From the NCBI GenBank assembly GCA_965153355.1, contig OZ231126.1, positions 74,834,001 to 74,898,000 of the forward strand: a DNA stretch of 64,000 nt, given 5' to 3'. Positions 1-12,481 of this stretch are shown piece after piece; within the stretch, counting starts at the first letter, position 1; the number at the start of each line of letters is the position of its first letter. The notes below the pieces were generated by a model, which worked only from the letters and a program-made list of their open reading frames with translations, did no database searches and was not told the origin of the DNA. The DNA comes from Flaccisagitta enflata (taxonomy: Eukaryota; Chaetognatha; Sagittoidea; Aphragmophora). The translations under genes and the position numbers were made by a program.

Positions 1-800
1 CACATGGGCTGGACCACCTGAAACCGTCATAAAAGTGGCAGTTCTCCTAGTTTGAAGTACACGGTGGAGATACAGAGCAGTGCCACATTTCAACTGTTAA
101 TTTACACCAAAAAATTGTATATTCTTAATATTTTGTTAATAATCTATATTTTTTTTTGTGTTAATTAACGCATGAAATTGGGTGTTAATTACCATCAAAA
201 ACAGCATGTTAATTAACAGCGTGTAAGTACAAAATCAATTTGTTAATAATCTATATTTTTTTGTGTTAATTAACACGCTGTTTTTGATGTTAATTAACAC
301 CACATTTCTCCCATTAACTAACACAAAAAAATTGAATATTTTTAACAATTTGTTAATAATTCATATTTTTTTGGGTTAATTAACAGTTGAAATGTGGTGT
401 TAATTAACATCAAAAACAGCATGTTGATTGACAGTGTATAGGTATAAAATCAATTTGTTAATAATCTTTATTTTTTTTGTGTTAATTAACCCGCTGTTTT
501 TCATGTTAATTAACACCACATTCCAACCGTTAATTAACACAAAAAAATGGTATATTTTTAACAATTTGTTAATAATCTATATTTTTTTGTGTTAATTAAC
601 GCCTAAAATGGGGTGTTAATTAACATCAAAAACAGCATGTTAATTAACAGCATATAGGTACCTGATAATTAACAACAACCTTCACCACCTATTTTCAGTA
701 ATTTTCTCAAAAATGAAGAAATGTTTTTCTTAGTTAATTTCCTGGTACCTATATAGTGTTAATTAACGGCGTTAAAGTACTGTTAATTACCATGGCCAAA
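1..800. repeat. TTAATTAA-rich degenerate tandem array
   Basis: This AT-rich stretch is built from repeated phrases: TGTTAATTAAC, AATTTGTTAATAATCTATA and CAAAAACAGCATGTTAATTAAC recur in varying order with a rough period of 90-200 bp. The palindrome TTAATTAA occurs many times, so the array can fold on itself. It looks like diverged satellite or foldback DNA. No coding potential is seen. Confidence 0.75.
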
Positions 801-888
801 ATCAGGGACGATATACCAGCTTTAGCTGTTTCTGTCTCTCAATTCCTCTCAGTTGCTCTCTTTTCTCCTTTCTCATATTGCACACACA

Positions 889-1020
<132 letters not shown>

Positions 1021-1209
1021 CACATTTGAAGCAACAAACGAATCAACACATAAAAACAACATGACCAAAAAAACAAAAACAAAAACAAAAACAAGAAAAA
1101 GTTGACCAGGGAATCATCCACGTGTCTTAAGAAATCTATTGAAAAAAAAATACTGAACTAATAAACAAAGCTGATGCAAGAAAAAATAGTAAAACAAACT
1201 CATCAAAAC

Positions 1210-1331
<122 letters not shown>

Positions 1332-1565
1332 TCTGTTGCAGCCAGTCTTTGTTGGTTTGCTTCCCCCTGATCCTCTCAAACTATTTGTCTGTGTCCTTTT
1401 TCTTTTCAATTTTTTCTTCGCTTTTATTAGATTTTTTCTTTTCTTTCTTTTTAAATTCCTTTCTTTTCTTTCCTTTTTTTATTCCTTTCTTTACTGTTTT
1501 TTCTTTTCCGTTTTTCTTTTTCCTTCTTTTATTCCTTTTTTCTTTTGGTGCCTTTTTCTCTTTCT

Positions 1566-1736
1566 TTTTAGTTGCAGACACGCAACTCTATAAGAGGCTT
1601 TGTCCGTTGGTCAGTCGGTCGGTTGGTTGGTCGGTCGGTCGGTCCGTAGAGGTGATCAAGTCGAATAGTGGGAAAACGCGCATATCCGCCCCTGCCAACC
1701 CGTCCGCAACTGGTGGCCGTGTATCCGGCCTTGTTT
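1566..1736 (+). mobile_element. Family A element (subfamily A1, full copy)
   Basis: It begins TTTTTAGTTGCAGACACGC, a self-complementary 5' end, and has a GGTC/GGTT tetranucleotide core. It then carries GAAAACGCGCAT, CCGCCCCTGCC and CGCAACTGG, and ends GGCCGTGTATCCGGCC-TTGTTTT. AGTTGCRG near one end is the reverse complement of CCGCAACT near the other, giving subterminal inverted repeats. No protein is encoded. The layout fits non-autonomous Helentron/DINE-like elements; that class is an inference. Confidence 0.85.
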
Positions 1737-2044
1737 TCTTTGTGCCTTCTCTGTCTTTTGCCATTTCTTTACCATGTCCAGATACTACAGGTTTGTTTTT
1801 CTGTCTGTGATTCATGAATCGTGAATCGTGGTAGGTGTTTGCCTCAGCTCCGCCAGAGGCTTACCTCACGGTTCTGACCTCAGGCAAGTAAGATTGTAGC
1901 TAACTAAGCTTGATGGAAGAAGAACATCACATATGAAGATACACATACATTTATTGGAAGAAGAGCCAAAATTTTCGATTTGTTCAGCCAAATCTAACTA
2001 AGCTAACTTGCATATATACACACAAGGTTAGACGTCAAGGTTAT

Positions 2045-2118
2045 CATGTGATGCCTGTGCCCCAACTTGGGTGTTTTTTCGTGAAATCCTGAACACACCA
2101 ATGGAAGGGTTATTATCT
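2045..2118 (+). repeat. Direct duplicate, copy 1 (lacks an internal 14 bp)
   Basis: The phrase from ATGTGATGCCTGTGCCCC through GAAGGGTTATTAT recurs at 2796-2882. This copy lacks the CAAATGGCGCGGGT-type internal segment present in the other. It is a local segmental duplication with no recognised function. Confidence 0.8.
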
Positions 2119-2167
2119 AACTAAGCTAATCATATCCCCTCCCCCCATGTCTATCTGTTTCCTTTTC

Positions 2168-2283
<116 letters not shown>

Positions 2284-2461
2284 GTGATGTGTGCAACAAT
2301 TCATCCTATGTGAGTCAGGTGACTGTCAGGTGAAAACGGAAGCACCTAAGCAATGACATACAAGGCCGTGTTCTGTGCCTCTGTGAGTCCGTTGGTCTGT
2401 CATGTTAATTGCGCATCGCTTTATTCTGTGTCTTTTCCTACCTAAAAATCTTTTAGTTAAC

Positions 2462-2664
2462 TTTAGTCGCGTGGTTGCGACTCAATAACCCGTTATGTTG
2501 GTCGGATGGTCTGCCTGTTGGTCGGTTGGTTGGTCGGTCACACTTTGGTCTTAATTGGCATTGACACTTGACAGGCAGATATTGCATCACTGCTGCTCAA
2601 ATTCTTGATTGACCTTTTCCACCATTGCCCCCGTCCCACACCTCGTGTATCCGGCCTTGTTTTT
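2462..2664 (+). mobile_element. Family A element (diverged copy)
   Basis: It starts TTTAGTCGCGTGGTTGCGAC, has a GGTCGGTTGGTTGGTC core and ends CGTGTATCCGGCCTTGTTTT. The middle is diverged and about 50 bp longer than in young copies. Confidence 0.7.
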
Positions 2665-2795
2665 GGTAATATCGAGCTTAGGGATGGTAAATGAGCTAAA
2701 AATAACTAAGGAGGAGAAAAGGTGTCAAAAATGCGGAGAAGTTGTCAATCATTTGGTGACAAAAAAAAAATCAACTGCTACCGCTTCTTTTTCAC

Positions 2796-2882
2796 CATGT
2801 GATGCCTGTGCCCCAACTTGGCAAATGGCGCGGGTGTTTTTTCGTGAAATCCTGAACACACCAATGGAAGGGTTATTATATA
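2796..2882 (+). repeat. Direct duplicate, copy 2
   Basis: This is the longer partner of the block at 2045-2118. It sits in an open frame (2609-2959) that has no recognisable domain and includes the end of a family A element, so I do not call a gene. Confidence 0.75.
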
Positions 2883-2959
2883 ACTTATCGACGAACGATT
2901 TTGTAAAGTGGAGGAAGGCTAGACGGATTGATGAAAGGAGTACGTGGACAGATAAATAG

Positions 2960-3700
2960 TTAAGATTTAGACAGTTGAGATAGACGGACAGATAGATAAA
3001 AGGAATAAATGGACAGATAAATGGATAGATTCAGATAAATGGTCGAGGTTGAGGGGCCTTCACGGGCGTCAAGACCGGAGAGGAATGACAGGCGCAAAGT
3101 CGTTTAATCAGTTCAAACAATTAACGCACGAACGTGATTTGAGAGAGCTTGTCCGTGGTACAGGGAGGTTCATGCTACATGGATTATTCTAGAATTACAT
3201 ATTTTAATCAGTTAAATCAGACAAATAATATCATTAGCATGATTTGAAAAAAGCTTCCTTGTCATGGCAATATGTTTAACATAAAATCATTTGTCCACGT
3301 CCACATTCAATCCGAAGCTATCACAACTACTTCACACTAGGATATATCTATTTGTTAAATCAACCAACTAAAATAGAGGAAAAGGAATGGCCAGTTATGG
3401 TAAAAAGCTCTGTATCTCTTTGGGCGCTTTTGGAAGGGGATAGGGACAACTGGAAAAGGGAGAAAGAAACATGAAACTGAGAGGGTATGGGAGGGTGTTT
3501 TTGAGGGAGGCGAGGGAACTCTACTTGAGGAAGAGACAGAAAGAGAGAGATAAAGAGAGAGAGAGAGAGAGGAGGCGGGTGCATGAATGATGGCCAGATT
3601 AACGCGGATGAGCCAGATTTATGGCAATACTTTATTAGTGTCTGACGGTGCTCAATCTGTAGCAATCTAGTCAATCTTCTTAAAAAGAGGCCTATGGCAC
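2960..3700. other. No gene seen; degenerate GACAGATA repeats
   Basis: Only short imperfect GACAGATA/GGATAGAT repeats are visible at 2950-3050, plus a GA-rich patch near 3540-3575. Nothing else is recognisable. Confidence 0.6.
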
Positions 3701-3701
3701 T

Positions 3702-3852
3702 TATTAGTTGCGGACACGCAACTCTATAAGAGGCTTTGTCCGTCCGTCGATCCGTCGGTCCGTGGTGATCGAGTTTGAAAGCGTGAAAACGCGCATTTCC
3801 GCCCCTGCCCTTCCATCCGCAACTGGTATTGGCCGTGTATCCGGCCTTGTTT
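3702..3852 (+). mobile_element. Family A element (subfamily A1, full copy)
   Basis: A compact, well-preserved copy of 151 bp. It has AGTTGCGGACACGCAACT at the 5' end, then CTATAAGAGGCTTTGTCCGT, a short GTCC/GTCG core, GAAAACGCGCATTTCCGCCC, CCGCAACTGG, and GGCCGTGTATCCGGCCTTG at the 3' end. It is a good consensus representative. Confidence 0.9.
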
Positions 3853-4100
3853 ATCAGCAGTCTGGCCACTCTGTTAATGAAGACGCTGACAGCGCTTACT
3901 TAGTACCAATCTGTGTTTTAAGTATCGAATCATCACATCACTTTATGTGAAACAGTGCCGTCATATCATGCAACTGAGGCAATACTTTCACAACATTCAC
4001 GGTACCGCCATAACGATAAACTCATCTTCCAACTTTCAAGTGGAAGCGGTGGAAGCTGCAAAAGAATCGACCACTTCCACATCCCAACTTCCAAGGTTTG

Positions 4101-4311
4101 AAAACAAGGCCGGATTCACGGCTACCCCAGTCGCGTGCGGGTGGGCAGAGGCCGTATTTGAGGTCACTTCATCATTTGAGTAGGAGCAGTGAGGCCAAAG
4201 ACCGCAAGAATCCAGAAGAAAGTAAAGTGTGACGGACGGACCGATGGACCGACGGACGGATGGATGGACTGACAAAACGGGGTGTAGAGTCGCGTAGCAT
4301 GCGACTAAAAA
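4101..4311 (-). mobile_element. Family A element (subfamily A3)
   Basis: Read on the minus strand it runs from AGTCGCATGCTACGCGACTC through a GTCC/GTCG core to CCGCACGCGACTGGGGTAGC and a GGCCTTGTTTT end. The subterminal pair here is CGCGACT based, unlike the A1 copies (TTGCGG based). Confidence 0.85.
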
Positions 4312-4435
4312 CCCATCATTATGCCATTTGCGATATTATCACAACCTCATATGATTAATAGTGGGACTAAACCATACTAAAACAGTTCCCAGAGTAACAA
4401 AAAATCGCCATTAAATTATTTCTAGGTGCGCCAAA

Positions 4436-4476
4436 GTATCGGTCGGTTGGTCGGTCGATCCGTCCGTCACGCAACC
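4436..4476 (+). mobile_element. Family A core fragment
   Basis: An isolated GGTCGGTTGGTCGGTCGATCC stretch ending GTCCGTCACGC, without recognisable ends. Confidence 0.5.
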
Positions 4477-4597
4477 ATTTAATGATCCATACAGCCTGTT
4501 TGATTCATTTTCTTTTTTCTCTGATTTTTATAGTTTAATTTTCTGATTTTTATAGTTTAATTTAACAGAATCCGTTTTCGCGGTAGTAATATGTATC

Positions 4598-4598
4598 C

Positions 4599-4692
<94 letters not shown>
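4598..4692. repeat. (CAA)n microsatellite
   Basis: About 95 bp of pure CAA/ACA. It lies outside any supported gene; the surrounding frame is short and otherwise unremarkable. Confidence 0.95.
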
Positions 4693-5036
4693 CCAAATCG
4701 GAATTTTCCCCGATCTTTTGCATTTCGTTGTTACAAAGACGAATGTGAAAATAATTTCTTCTTTTTGGTGACAACAATATCAAAACAAATATTAAACATC
4801 GATTGGAACATGAACTTTGAAGAAAAAAAAAAAAAAAAAATGTTTGATATTGCCTAGAAAGGAAAAGAGGAAAAAGAAACGAATAAGAAAATGGAAAAAA
4901 GCGAAGAAAGAGCAAAATAAAAGATGAAAAAAAAAGAAATAGGAAAAAAGATAAAAAAAGCAAATAGAAAAAAAAAAAAGAAAAATATGCAGATTGAGGA
5001 GGACAAAATAAAGCGCTAGAAGATTGGATCTGAGAA

Positions 5037-5152
<116 letters not shown>

Positions 5153-5503
5153 TCTTCCTTTCATCATCCCGTGCCGTTAATCACAAATCAAGACATTCAT
5201 GAGGCGATTTAGAATTCGTCTTCCATTCATCCACCAGAAACACATTCATCTTTCGTTCATTTACCACAACTTATAATATCCATAAGGTTTTGCCGCGATG
5301 TAGTTATCATTTTCCTAATCTCTTTCTGTTGAAAACATGTTCAAAAAGCATTTTTGCCTAAATTTTTACAGACTATTCTCCGATTTTACAAATCACTTGA
5401 ACCCAGTTTGAAAACAGAATTGGTTCATTCATTCAGTCATTCATACAATGATTTATTCATTCATTAGGCAATTCAATTAGATATGCTTACTTTCTTTTTT
5501 CCA

Positions 5504-5644
5504 TTTTTTAGTCGCGGACACGCGACTCTACACCTTGCTGTGTCGGTCGGTAGGTGACAAATTTTGTTAAAATCTGAGCGGTTATCGCCATACTGCTCCT
5601 GCCCAACCATCCGCGACTGGATTGCCGTGTATCCGGCCTCGTTT
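5504..5644 (+). mobile_element. Family A element (subfamily A2)
   Basis: It starts TTTTTTAGTCGCGGACACGC, continues CTCTACACCTTGCTGTGTCG, has a very short GGTC core, then CTGCTCCTGCCCAACC, CCGCGACTGGATTGCCG and TATCCGGCCTCGTTT. A2 differs from A1 by CGCGACT in both paired subterminal repeats and by different internal sequence. Confidence 0.88.
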
Positions 5645-5739
5645 CTTCTTTCTGTCATTCCTTTAGTCATTCTGTTTTCACATTATTCTCTCCTCTTTGT
5701 CTTTTGTTTTTATCATGAAACTATTTTTTTCTCTTTTCC

Positions 5740-6053
<314 letters not shown>

Positions 6054-6059
6054 CCCTCC

Positions 6060-6900
6060 CCTGTGGTTCTACCTGCTCAATCGCCCACCATTGACACAAC
6101 CCATCTCTCCCCTCCAATAAGCAAGTTTCCCGGAGGTAAAACAGTACAACTCCTTCCTGTCTGTATTTGCGTATCTGTGCATTTGGAACCGTGCAATTCA
6201 TGACTGACTTGTGTGTATATCTACGCTCAAACATACATACATGTACAGAGTATTAAATCAACATTCAGTTAAATCACTGGTGGACGTAATTCGGACATTT
6301 AGCCCGTGGGGTCCACGTCCAGAAAGCAACTTTGTGTGGTTCTTTCCATTAGGGTGGGATTTGATGGGTTGTGCGTCTTGTTAGCAAAAATGTTCTCAAA
6401 ATAAAGTATTCCCCAGCGTTCACATTTCTGAGGGTGTCACACGCCTGCAGTCTTTGAAAATAATTTATTCATTTTTGAAAAAAAGAAAAATGGTCACGAG
6501 AAAAGAAAAAGATGTATCATTTGACTAGTTTCACCTAGAAATCTTCAGCAAGGATTTTTTTTAAACAAGTGAAGTCGTAGAAGCTTCTTCATTTATCTGT
6601 TTGTTTTTTTTTTCGAACGTTTTCTGAACGTTTCCTATTGATTTCAGCCTTTAAGACAGATCTTATGAGGAAAGGGTGTATTTTTACTCCTGTTCTTGTA
6701 TCATGTTTGATCTGTAGAGATGCATTGATGTGTCTAACAAAACCGAGGAGGGTCGCACACGAAAGAATGTTTACATCTGTTTCTTTGAGGCTGAGGAAAT
6801 TGCTTCGCTCAATTAAGACCAACGAAAAGAGAAAAAAAGGAGAAAGGAGGGGCAAAACAAATTAAGAAAACAAGTGGGAGAAAATGAGAGTGAAACAGGA
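6060..6900. other. No gene seen
   Basis: Unique-looking sequence with no recognisable domain, repeat family or RNA gene. Both strands of 6589-6865 are open for fewer than 90 codons, and I cannot support either as coding. Confidence 0.5.
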
Positions 6901-6905
6901 AGAGG

Positions 6906-6911
<6 letters not shown>

Positions 6912-6984
<73 letters not shown>
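6912..6984. repeat. (GA)n microsatellite
   Basis: About 70 bp of GA repeats. Confidence 0.97.
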
Positions 6985-6987
<3 letters not shown>

Positions 6988-7189
6988 ATGAGCAAATCAC
7001 ACGCAAACACGTTTGTACACGCATCCATTGAGAGTGTAGTCAAATTGGTAGTAATTGGTAGTGACTAGAAATTTTTTGCACCGATTGGTAGTTTTCATTT
7101 CGATGAAAGTGCATTTTGACGATCATACAGAGACAAAAATGGATTTCTGTCCTGATGCAGAATTATTGACGCAGGCTAACCTGAAGAAA

Positions 7190-7988
7190 ATCTCTCACAC
7201 ACACACACACATACTCAGCCCAGAGAAAAGCACATACAAGGAGATAGACATGCAACACTCAGACTAACACGCACGCACACTCCGCGTAGAGACGAGCACT
7301 GCACTTACCAGGGAATAGACTAGACACTCAGACTAACGAGCACACACACTCAGAGCAGATACAAGCAAATACAAGGAGATAGATACAAAAAACTCAGACT
7401 AACACGCACACACACTCAGCGTTGAGACAAGCAAGTAAAAGATGATAGACATGCAACACACAGACTGATATGCATGCACACTCAGCGTAGAGACAATACG
7501 ACAAGCACGAACAAGGAGATCGACATGCAACACATGGACTTACACGCACACACACTCAGGGCAGAGACAAACACGTCCAAGGGTATAGACACACAACACT
7601 CAAACTAGCATGAACACACACTCAGCGTGGAGGAAAGCAAGTACAAGGAGATAGACACGTAACACTCAGACTAACACGCACACACACTCAGCTCAGAGAC
7701 AAGCACGGACAAGGAGATTGACACCTTCATTGCATGTACGCTCAGTGTAGAGACAAGCACGTACAAGGAGATAGACACGCAACAGACTAACATGCACGCA
7801 CACAGCGCAGAGACGAGCACGAACAAGGAAATAGACACGCAACAAACAGACTAACATGCACACACACAACACAGAGACAAGCACGTACAAGGAGATAGAC
7901 ACGCAACAAATGGACTAACATGCACACACACAACACAGAGACAAGCATGTACAAGGAGACAGACACGCAGCACTCAGAACAACACATA
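7190..7988. repeat. Minisatellite, about 60-65 bp unit
   Basis: About a dozen imperfect copies of a unit containing AGAGACAAGCACGTACAAGG, AGATAGACACGCAACACTCA and GACTAACACGCACACACACT. A further copy lies at 8615-8690, beyond an insertion, so the array was split. The Val-Cys-rich minus-strand frames are repeat artefacts. Confidence 0.9.
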
Positions 7989-7989
7989 C

Positions 7990-8600
7990 GACGCACTGAA
8001 AATTACAATAGAATTTGCTACCCGAGCTAGATAAGTCGTGAAATTTATGAAATAAAATTCAATGACAATTTTTGTTTTTATGTTTTCAATTAAACTGTCA
8101 ACAGCCATATTTTGGATGAATTGACTTGCATATGCCAGTTTTAAACCCCAATCCTTTATTTTACAGCTGAAAAAATATGCGAAATACAATAGAAAACTTC
8201 TTTTGTCAACATACCATGGCTCATTGAAAATTTTGAATTTGCATATAAAATCAAAATATCAACAAAACAAGAACATCGCGCGATTCCTAACACCCAAACT
8301 AAGGGCGCTATGTTCTTATTTTCATGATAATTGGATTTTTTATGCAAATTTAAAATTTTCAGTAATCAGTTACTGAAATGATTGTCGCTACTTTTTTCAC
8401 TTTTTAGTCTCATCAGAATCAAATTTCCTTCAATCTCTTAGAATGTTTGTCATTTGACAATGACTGATCGGTTTTCTCATGTAAGTTCACACATTTAAGT
8501 ACAAAAAGATAAACACAAGCATTGACCTGAGCAAAAATAGTAAAGTGAATGGTAACTTTGTCATCTGGGTAAATTCCTCTTTCTCAAATTTCAGTGCGTC
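7990..8600. mobile_element. TIR-type insertion splitting the minisatellite
   Basis: Non-repetitive AT-rich sequence of about 610 bp sits between two parts of the minisatellite. Its ends are imperfect inverted repeats: GACGCACTGAAAATTA on the left, and TTTCAGTGCGTC on the right read as its complement, with TACC-type matches continuing inward. The target duplication is uncertain (TA or TACG). No transposase is encoded. Confidence 0.6.
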
Positions 8601-8614
8601 ATACGCACAATCAG

Positions 8615-8690
8615 CTCAGAGAAAAACACGTACAAGGAGATAGTCGCGCAACACTCAGACTAACACGCATGCACACTCGCGCGTTAGACT
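8615..8690. repeat. Displaced copy of the 7.2-8.0 kb minisatellite
   Basis: It contains AACACGTACAAGGAGATAG and CAACACTCAGACTAACACGC, matching the upstream array unit. Confidence 0.8.
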
Positions 8691-8933
8691 TAGAGATACC
8701 CGTGTTATCAACAGCGACGGGATCAGGAGACGAGAGAAGAGAGTCTCTGAGGCAGAAAAAAACTCAGCGGAAATAGAAGAAAAACAAAAGACGCAAAATT
8801 CGGGACGTTTCCCTTTTTTTTCTCGCGTCACTTTTTTTTCACCGTCATTGGAATCTATTTAAAATGCAGAAGGAAGCCTGTTGTCTCTTGTTATGCCCTC
8901 TGAGGGTAAAGAGAGAAACGAAAAGAAGGAGGC

Positions 8934-9099
<166 letters not shown>

Positions 9100-9257
9100 A
9101 AGAAGAAAAAGACAGGATGAGCCCAAGATTAGGTGGGCAGGGGAAGTGATGATATAGGCTAAAGAACATTTTGGCAGGGGCAGTAATATAACACCGCCTG
9201 TAAACGCAAAAAAAAAGCAATGTGTCACCGATTATTTGACTGACATATGTGTACATA

Positions 9258-9287
9258 GCGAGTTATAGAGTCGCGTGCAAGCGACTG
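9258..9287 (-). mobile_element. Family A end fragment
   Basis: TATAGAGTCGCGTGCAAGCG followed by ACTGAAAAT matches only the 5' hairpin end of the family on the minus strand. The rest is missing. Confidence 0.55.
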
Positions 9288-9309
9288 AAAATTAAAGAAG
9301 AGAATCTTT

Positions 9310-9860
9310 AGCAAGGGTGTCCTCTGTTTTTTTGAAGTGGCAGTGATGGTGGCAGTGGTTTTAGTTTTTGTGGCAGTGGTGGTAGTTTTTGTGGCAGTGG
9401 TGGTGGTTCTTATGGCAGTAGTGATAGTTTTGCGAGAATGGTTGCAACTAAAGATTTATTAAAGAAGTAGGATGAGACGAAGCGGGAACAATGTGAAGTG
9501 ATGAAAAAAGGTGATGGTAACACATGTGGTTTAAGCAGGGGGGGGGTGTTTCAGTGATGACAAAAACAGGGGTGATACTGAAAAAGGTTTTGAAAGCGGA
9601 GGTGGCTGTTGCAGTAGTAGCAAAAGAGGGTTAGTGACTAAGGTGGTTTAAGCAGGGGTGGTCATTGCAGTGATGGCGATAGAAGGGATTAGTGACTGAG
9701 GCGGTGTAAGCAGGGATGGTTGTTGAATTGCAGTGATGTTGAAAAAAGGGTGTAAGTGATAAAGGTGTTAAAAACAGTGGTCGCGTTGCAGGACGGGGTG
9801 GTGGTGGTGGTGATGGTGGTGGTGGTGGTGGTGGTGGTGGTGGTTGTGATGCTGGTGGTG
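9310..9860. repeat. G-rich degenerate minisatellite with a (GGT)n run
   Basis: Repeats of TGGCAGTGGTGGTAGTTTTT (9340-9430) are followed by an irregular unit of about 60 bp around GGTTTAAGCAGGGGTGGT and TTGCAGTGATG (9520-9790), then a (GGT)n tract at about 9797-9845. The tract is G-rich on the plus strand and could form G-quadruplexes. Confidence 0.75.
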
Positions 9861-10221
9861 GTGAGTTTGATCTACTATTTTTGTTTCAGCACTTCCGGGT
9901 TGACAATTCCCGGCCTCTTTCTCTTCGTTTGATTTTTCCCTTTTCTTGATTGCTTCTTTCTTTCTTGAGCTGCTTCATTCCCTTTTCTATTCCCTTGTAT
10001 CTTGAGCTGAAATTACTTTTGTATATGTATAATGTGTTAATGTGTTTTCTTTTATTCCTTTTTGAGCCCATCTTTTTACGACTATCTCTTTTCTCACGCG
10101 ATCATCATTTTGGAGTTCAACTTTTTCCCACCATCCGTTACGTCATCGTCATCACTTTAATTATTGTCATTATCATTATCATTTTCCTCATCGTCGTCAA
10201 ACATTATCATCATCAACATCA

Positions 10222-10237
10222 TAAACAAATATCATCG

Positions 10238-10287
<50 letters not shown>

Positions 10288-10288
10288 G
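10222..10288. repeat. (CAT)n microsatellite
   Basis: About 60 bp of CAT/ATC triplets with occasional CGT. No gene is supported here. Confidence 0.93.
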
Positions 10289-10469
10289 TCAATCATCTTC
10301 CATCCTTCTATTTGTAGTTGACATGATAAGTAACAGATTAAAAGCATATTGACAATCCACATACTTGACTAAATAACTCAATTAACAAAATTTTTGCAAA
10401 AGACTCAGAAGGCATAAAAGTGTTATTTTTTTTCTTTTTTACCTCTTTTACTTCAAGGCATGAATTTCT

Positions 10470-10862
10470 TTGGATCTGAGCTGTGAGGCGGGGGTTTGAG
10501 TCACGAGGCTGGGATTGGAGACATCGGGCTTGGATTGGAGCCTCTTGGATGGGGTTGGAAACTTGGGTTGGGTCCCAGCCTAGAGGCTGAAATTAGAGCC
10601 TGGAGGCTGGGATTGGAGCCTCAAGATTGGGATTGCAGTTTCAAAGCTGGGATTAATGAATAGGAGCCTCGAGGCCACAATTTGAGCAATTAGAGCCTCG
10701 AGGCTTGGATAGGGGCCTGGAGACTAGGATTTGGGCCTCGAGACTGGGTTTGGAGCCCCTAGACTAGGATCGGAGCATGGGGGAGGAGAAGAAGTAGATC
10801 TCCCATATGTATAAAAGCACAAGTCATCGGCATCTTCGGGGCCGCTCCCCAAAAAGAAAGAA
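10470..10862 (+). mobile_element. Family B element, decayed copy
   Basis: Diverged repeats of GCCTCGAGGCTGGGATTGGA (10480-10780) lead into CATCTTCGGGGCCGCTCCCC and AAAAAG. The latter matches the right end of the complete family B copies at 33.2, 37.8 and 57.6 kb. The left end is not recognisable. Confidence 0.65.
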
Positions 10863-11264
10863 TTTACACCAAAGGCTACATTTTAACAATAAATGAACCG
10901 CGCGTTTCAATCTAGGGACGATTTCACATCCACACGAAACCTCACAGGTCACATTTCCACGGCCACGCGTCACCTCCCCAACTTGCGTCCCGCTTGTTGC
11001 ATGTTGGTTCTCGTTTTCTTTCAATTCTAGCCCACGCAAAATTAATTAAAAATAATCTCATAGGTCACACTTCAAATTCCACGCGTCACATCCCCAACTT
11101 CGCAATTCTTTTAATTATCGCCTACGAAAAATTAATCATAGACATAGAAATCAGCCTATTTAATTTCAAACTAAAAAAATAATCAATGGTTTTGATGGTC
11201 CGAGAGACGCCAGGACGCCAAGAAACAGTCGCTCAAAAAATTCTGAAATCATAGACAATCGGAT

Positions 11265-11790
11265 TTATGGACAAACCGACAAGTGGATTAACCTTGTGAG
11301 TCATATACATGTATGTCATTGATCTTATTGAGCAAAGAAGAATGATAACCGGCATCAAACGGGCAAGTGGATTAACGGACAAACTGACAAGTGGATTAAC
11401 TTAACGAGTCATATACTATCTTCACAAATAAAATCTTCCTACCTCAAAACAAGCATATTCTTTGAAAATGTGCTGCTCATAGACAAACAAAGCTACTGAC
11501 CCCAGATTGCTCCCATTTTAATAAGTTCAAACAACTCTTTCAAATGGGACCTATCTGGTTGTCATAGCTTCATTTGTTTAGGAGCAACATTCTTCCATAG
11601 TTGATGGTAGTTATTAGGTGGGAAGATTTTTTTGTGATGATAGTAAGTCATTGACCTTATTGAGCAAACAAGAATGATAACATCAAACGGAAAAAACGGA
11701 TAAACGAACAAACTGAAAAGTGGATTAACCTCATGAGTCAAATATGTTATTGACCTTATGGGGCAAACAAGAATGAGAAAGAGGCTCACA
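11265..11790. repeat. Tandem repeat of about 110 bp, split by a MITE
   Basis: Three diverged units each contain GACAAGTGGATTAAC-like sequence, GAGTCATATA, GTCATTGACCTTATTGAGCA and AAGAATGATAAC. The second unit is interrupted by the TA-flanked element at 11416-11643. Confidence 0.75.
11416..11643. mobile_element. Family C MITE (TA target site)
   Basis: A 228-bp element with inverted ends CTATCTTCACAAATAAAATC and GATTTTTTTGTGATGATAG, flanked by TA on both sides. The host tandem repeat supplies the neighbouring sequence without the insert (about 11300-11330). The same ends occur at 53749-54337. TA target sites suggest mobilisation by a Tc1/mariner-type transposase, which is an inference. Confidence 0.8.
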
Positions 11791-11825
11791 TATTCAAAAC
11801 AAGGCCGGATACCAGACCAAAAAGA

Positions 11826-11993
11826 AGACGCGACTCTACACCCCGCTATGTCCGTCCGTCCGTCCGTCGGTTGGTTGGCCGGTCACCCTTTTTCTTTTTC
11901 AGCGTTGAGCTTTTTGGACTCACCGCTCTCGCCCAAATGCCACCACTGCCCACTCGCATGCGACTGGGGCAGCTGTGTATCCAGCCTTGTTTT
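11826..11993 (+). mobile_element. Family A element (subfamily A3, rearranged 5' end)
   Basis: From ACGCGACTCTACACCCCGCT through a GTCC core to CATGCGACTGGGGCAGCTGT and CCAGCCTTGTTTT. The 5' tip is replaced by AAAACAAGGCCGGATACCAG (11797-11816), which is the complement of another copy's 3' end. This suggests two copies abut or recombined. Confidence 0.75.
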
Positions 11994-12481
11994 CCTCCCT
12001 TTTTTCCGTTCAGGGAGAAAACCATTTGTAGGAACAAAAAGAAAAAAGAAAAAAGAAAAAAAGAAAAAGTAAATGTCTAATAGATACGTTCTGATATACG
12101 ATAAGAAGATATATGAGATGAGGGAACATAATCTAATCCTTCAAAATTATGAATACATGCGTAAAAGCATTACGAAAATATGAACATACGGACCTATCTA
12201 CCAACCTAAGCACATAATTACTGTAGAAATTTCGAGGATGTATCTGAAAAGTGGAGGGACGGCTCTTACATGCGTTTTCAGCTTCACCATAACAACGTCA
12301 GCAACAAATGCAAAACACAACCATCCTTAAGATCAGTTGCGCATTTAAAAAATCCACACATCAATCTTTAACGTCAGACTTGCACCATCAGCTTCAAACA
12401 TGCGTCCTTAGCATGCATATCGATGGACCTGTGGAACTGTGGAACTGTGGAATCATTCAACTAGTGGACCGACTATCATTC

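Noticed and set aside
2609-2959. 116-codon plus-strand ORF with several Cys
   Set aside because: It begins inside the end of a family A element and covers a duplicated noncoding block. No domain is recognised.
7190-7988. CRISPR-like regular repeats (also at 15.3, 40.9 and 45.8 kb)
   Set aside because: There are no unique spacers. Units abut each other as tandem minisatellites, and the genome is eukaryotic.
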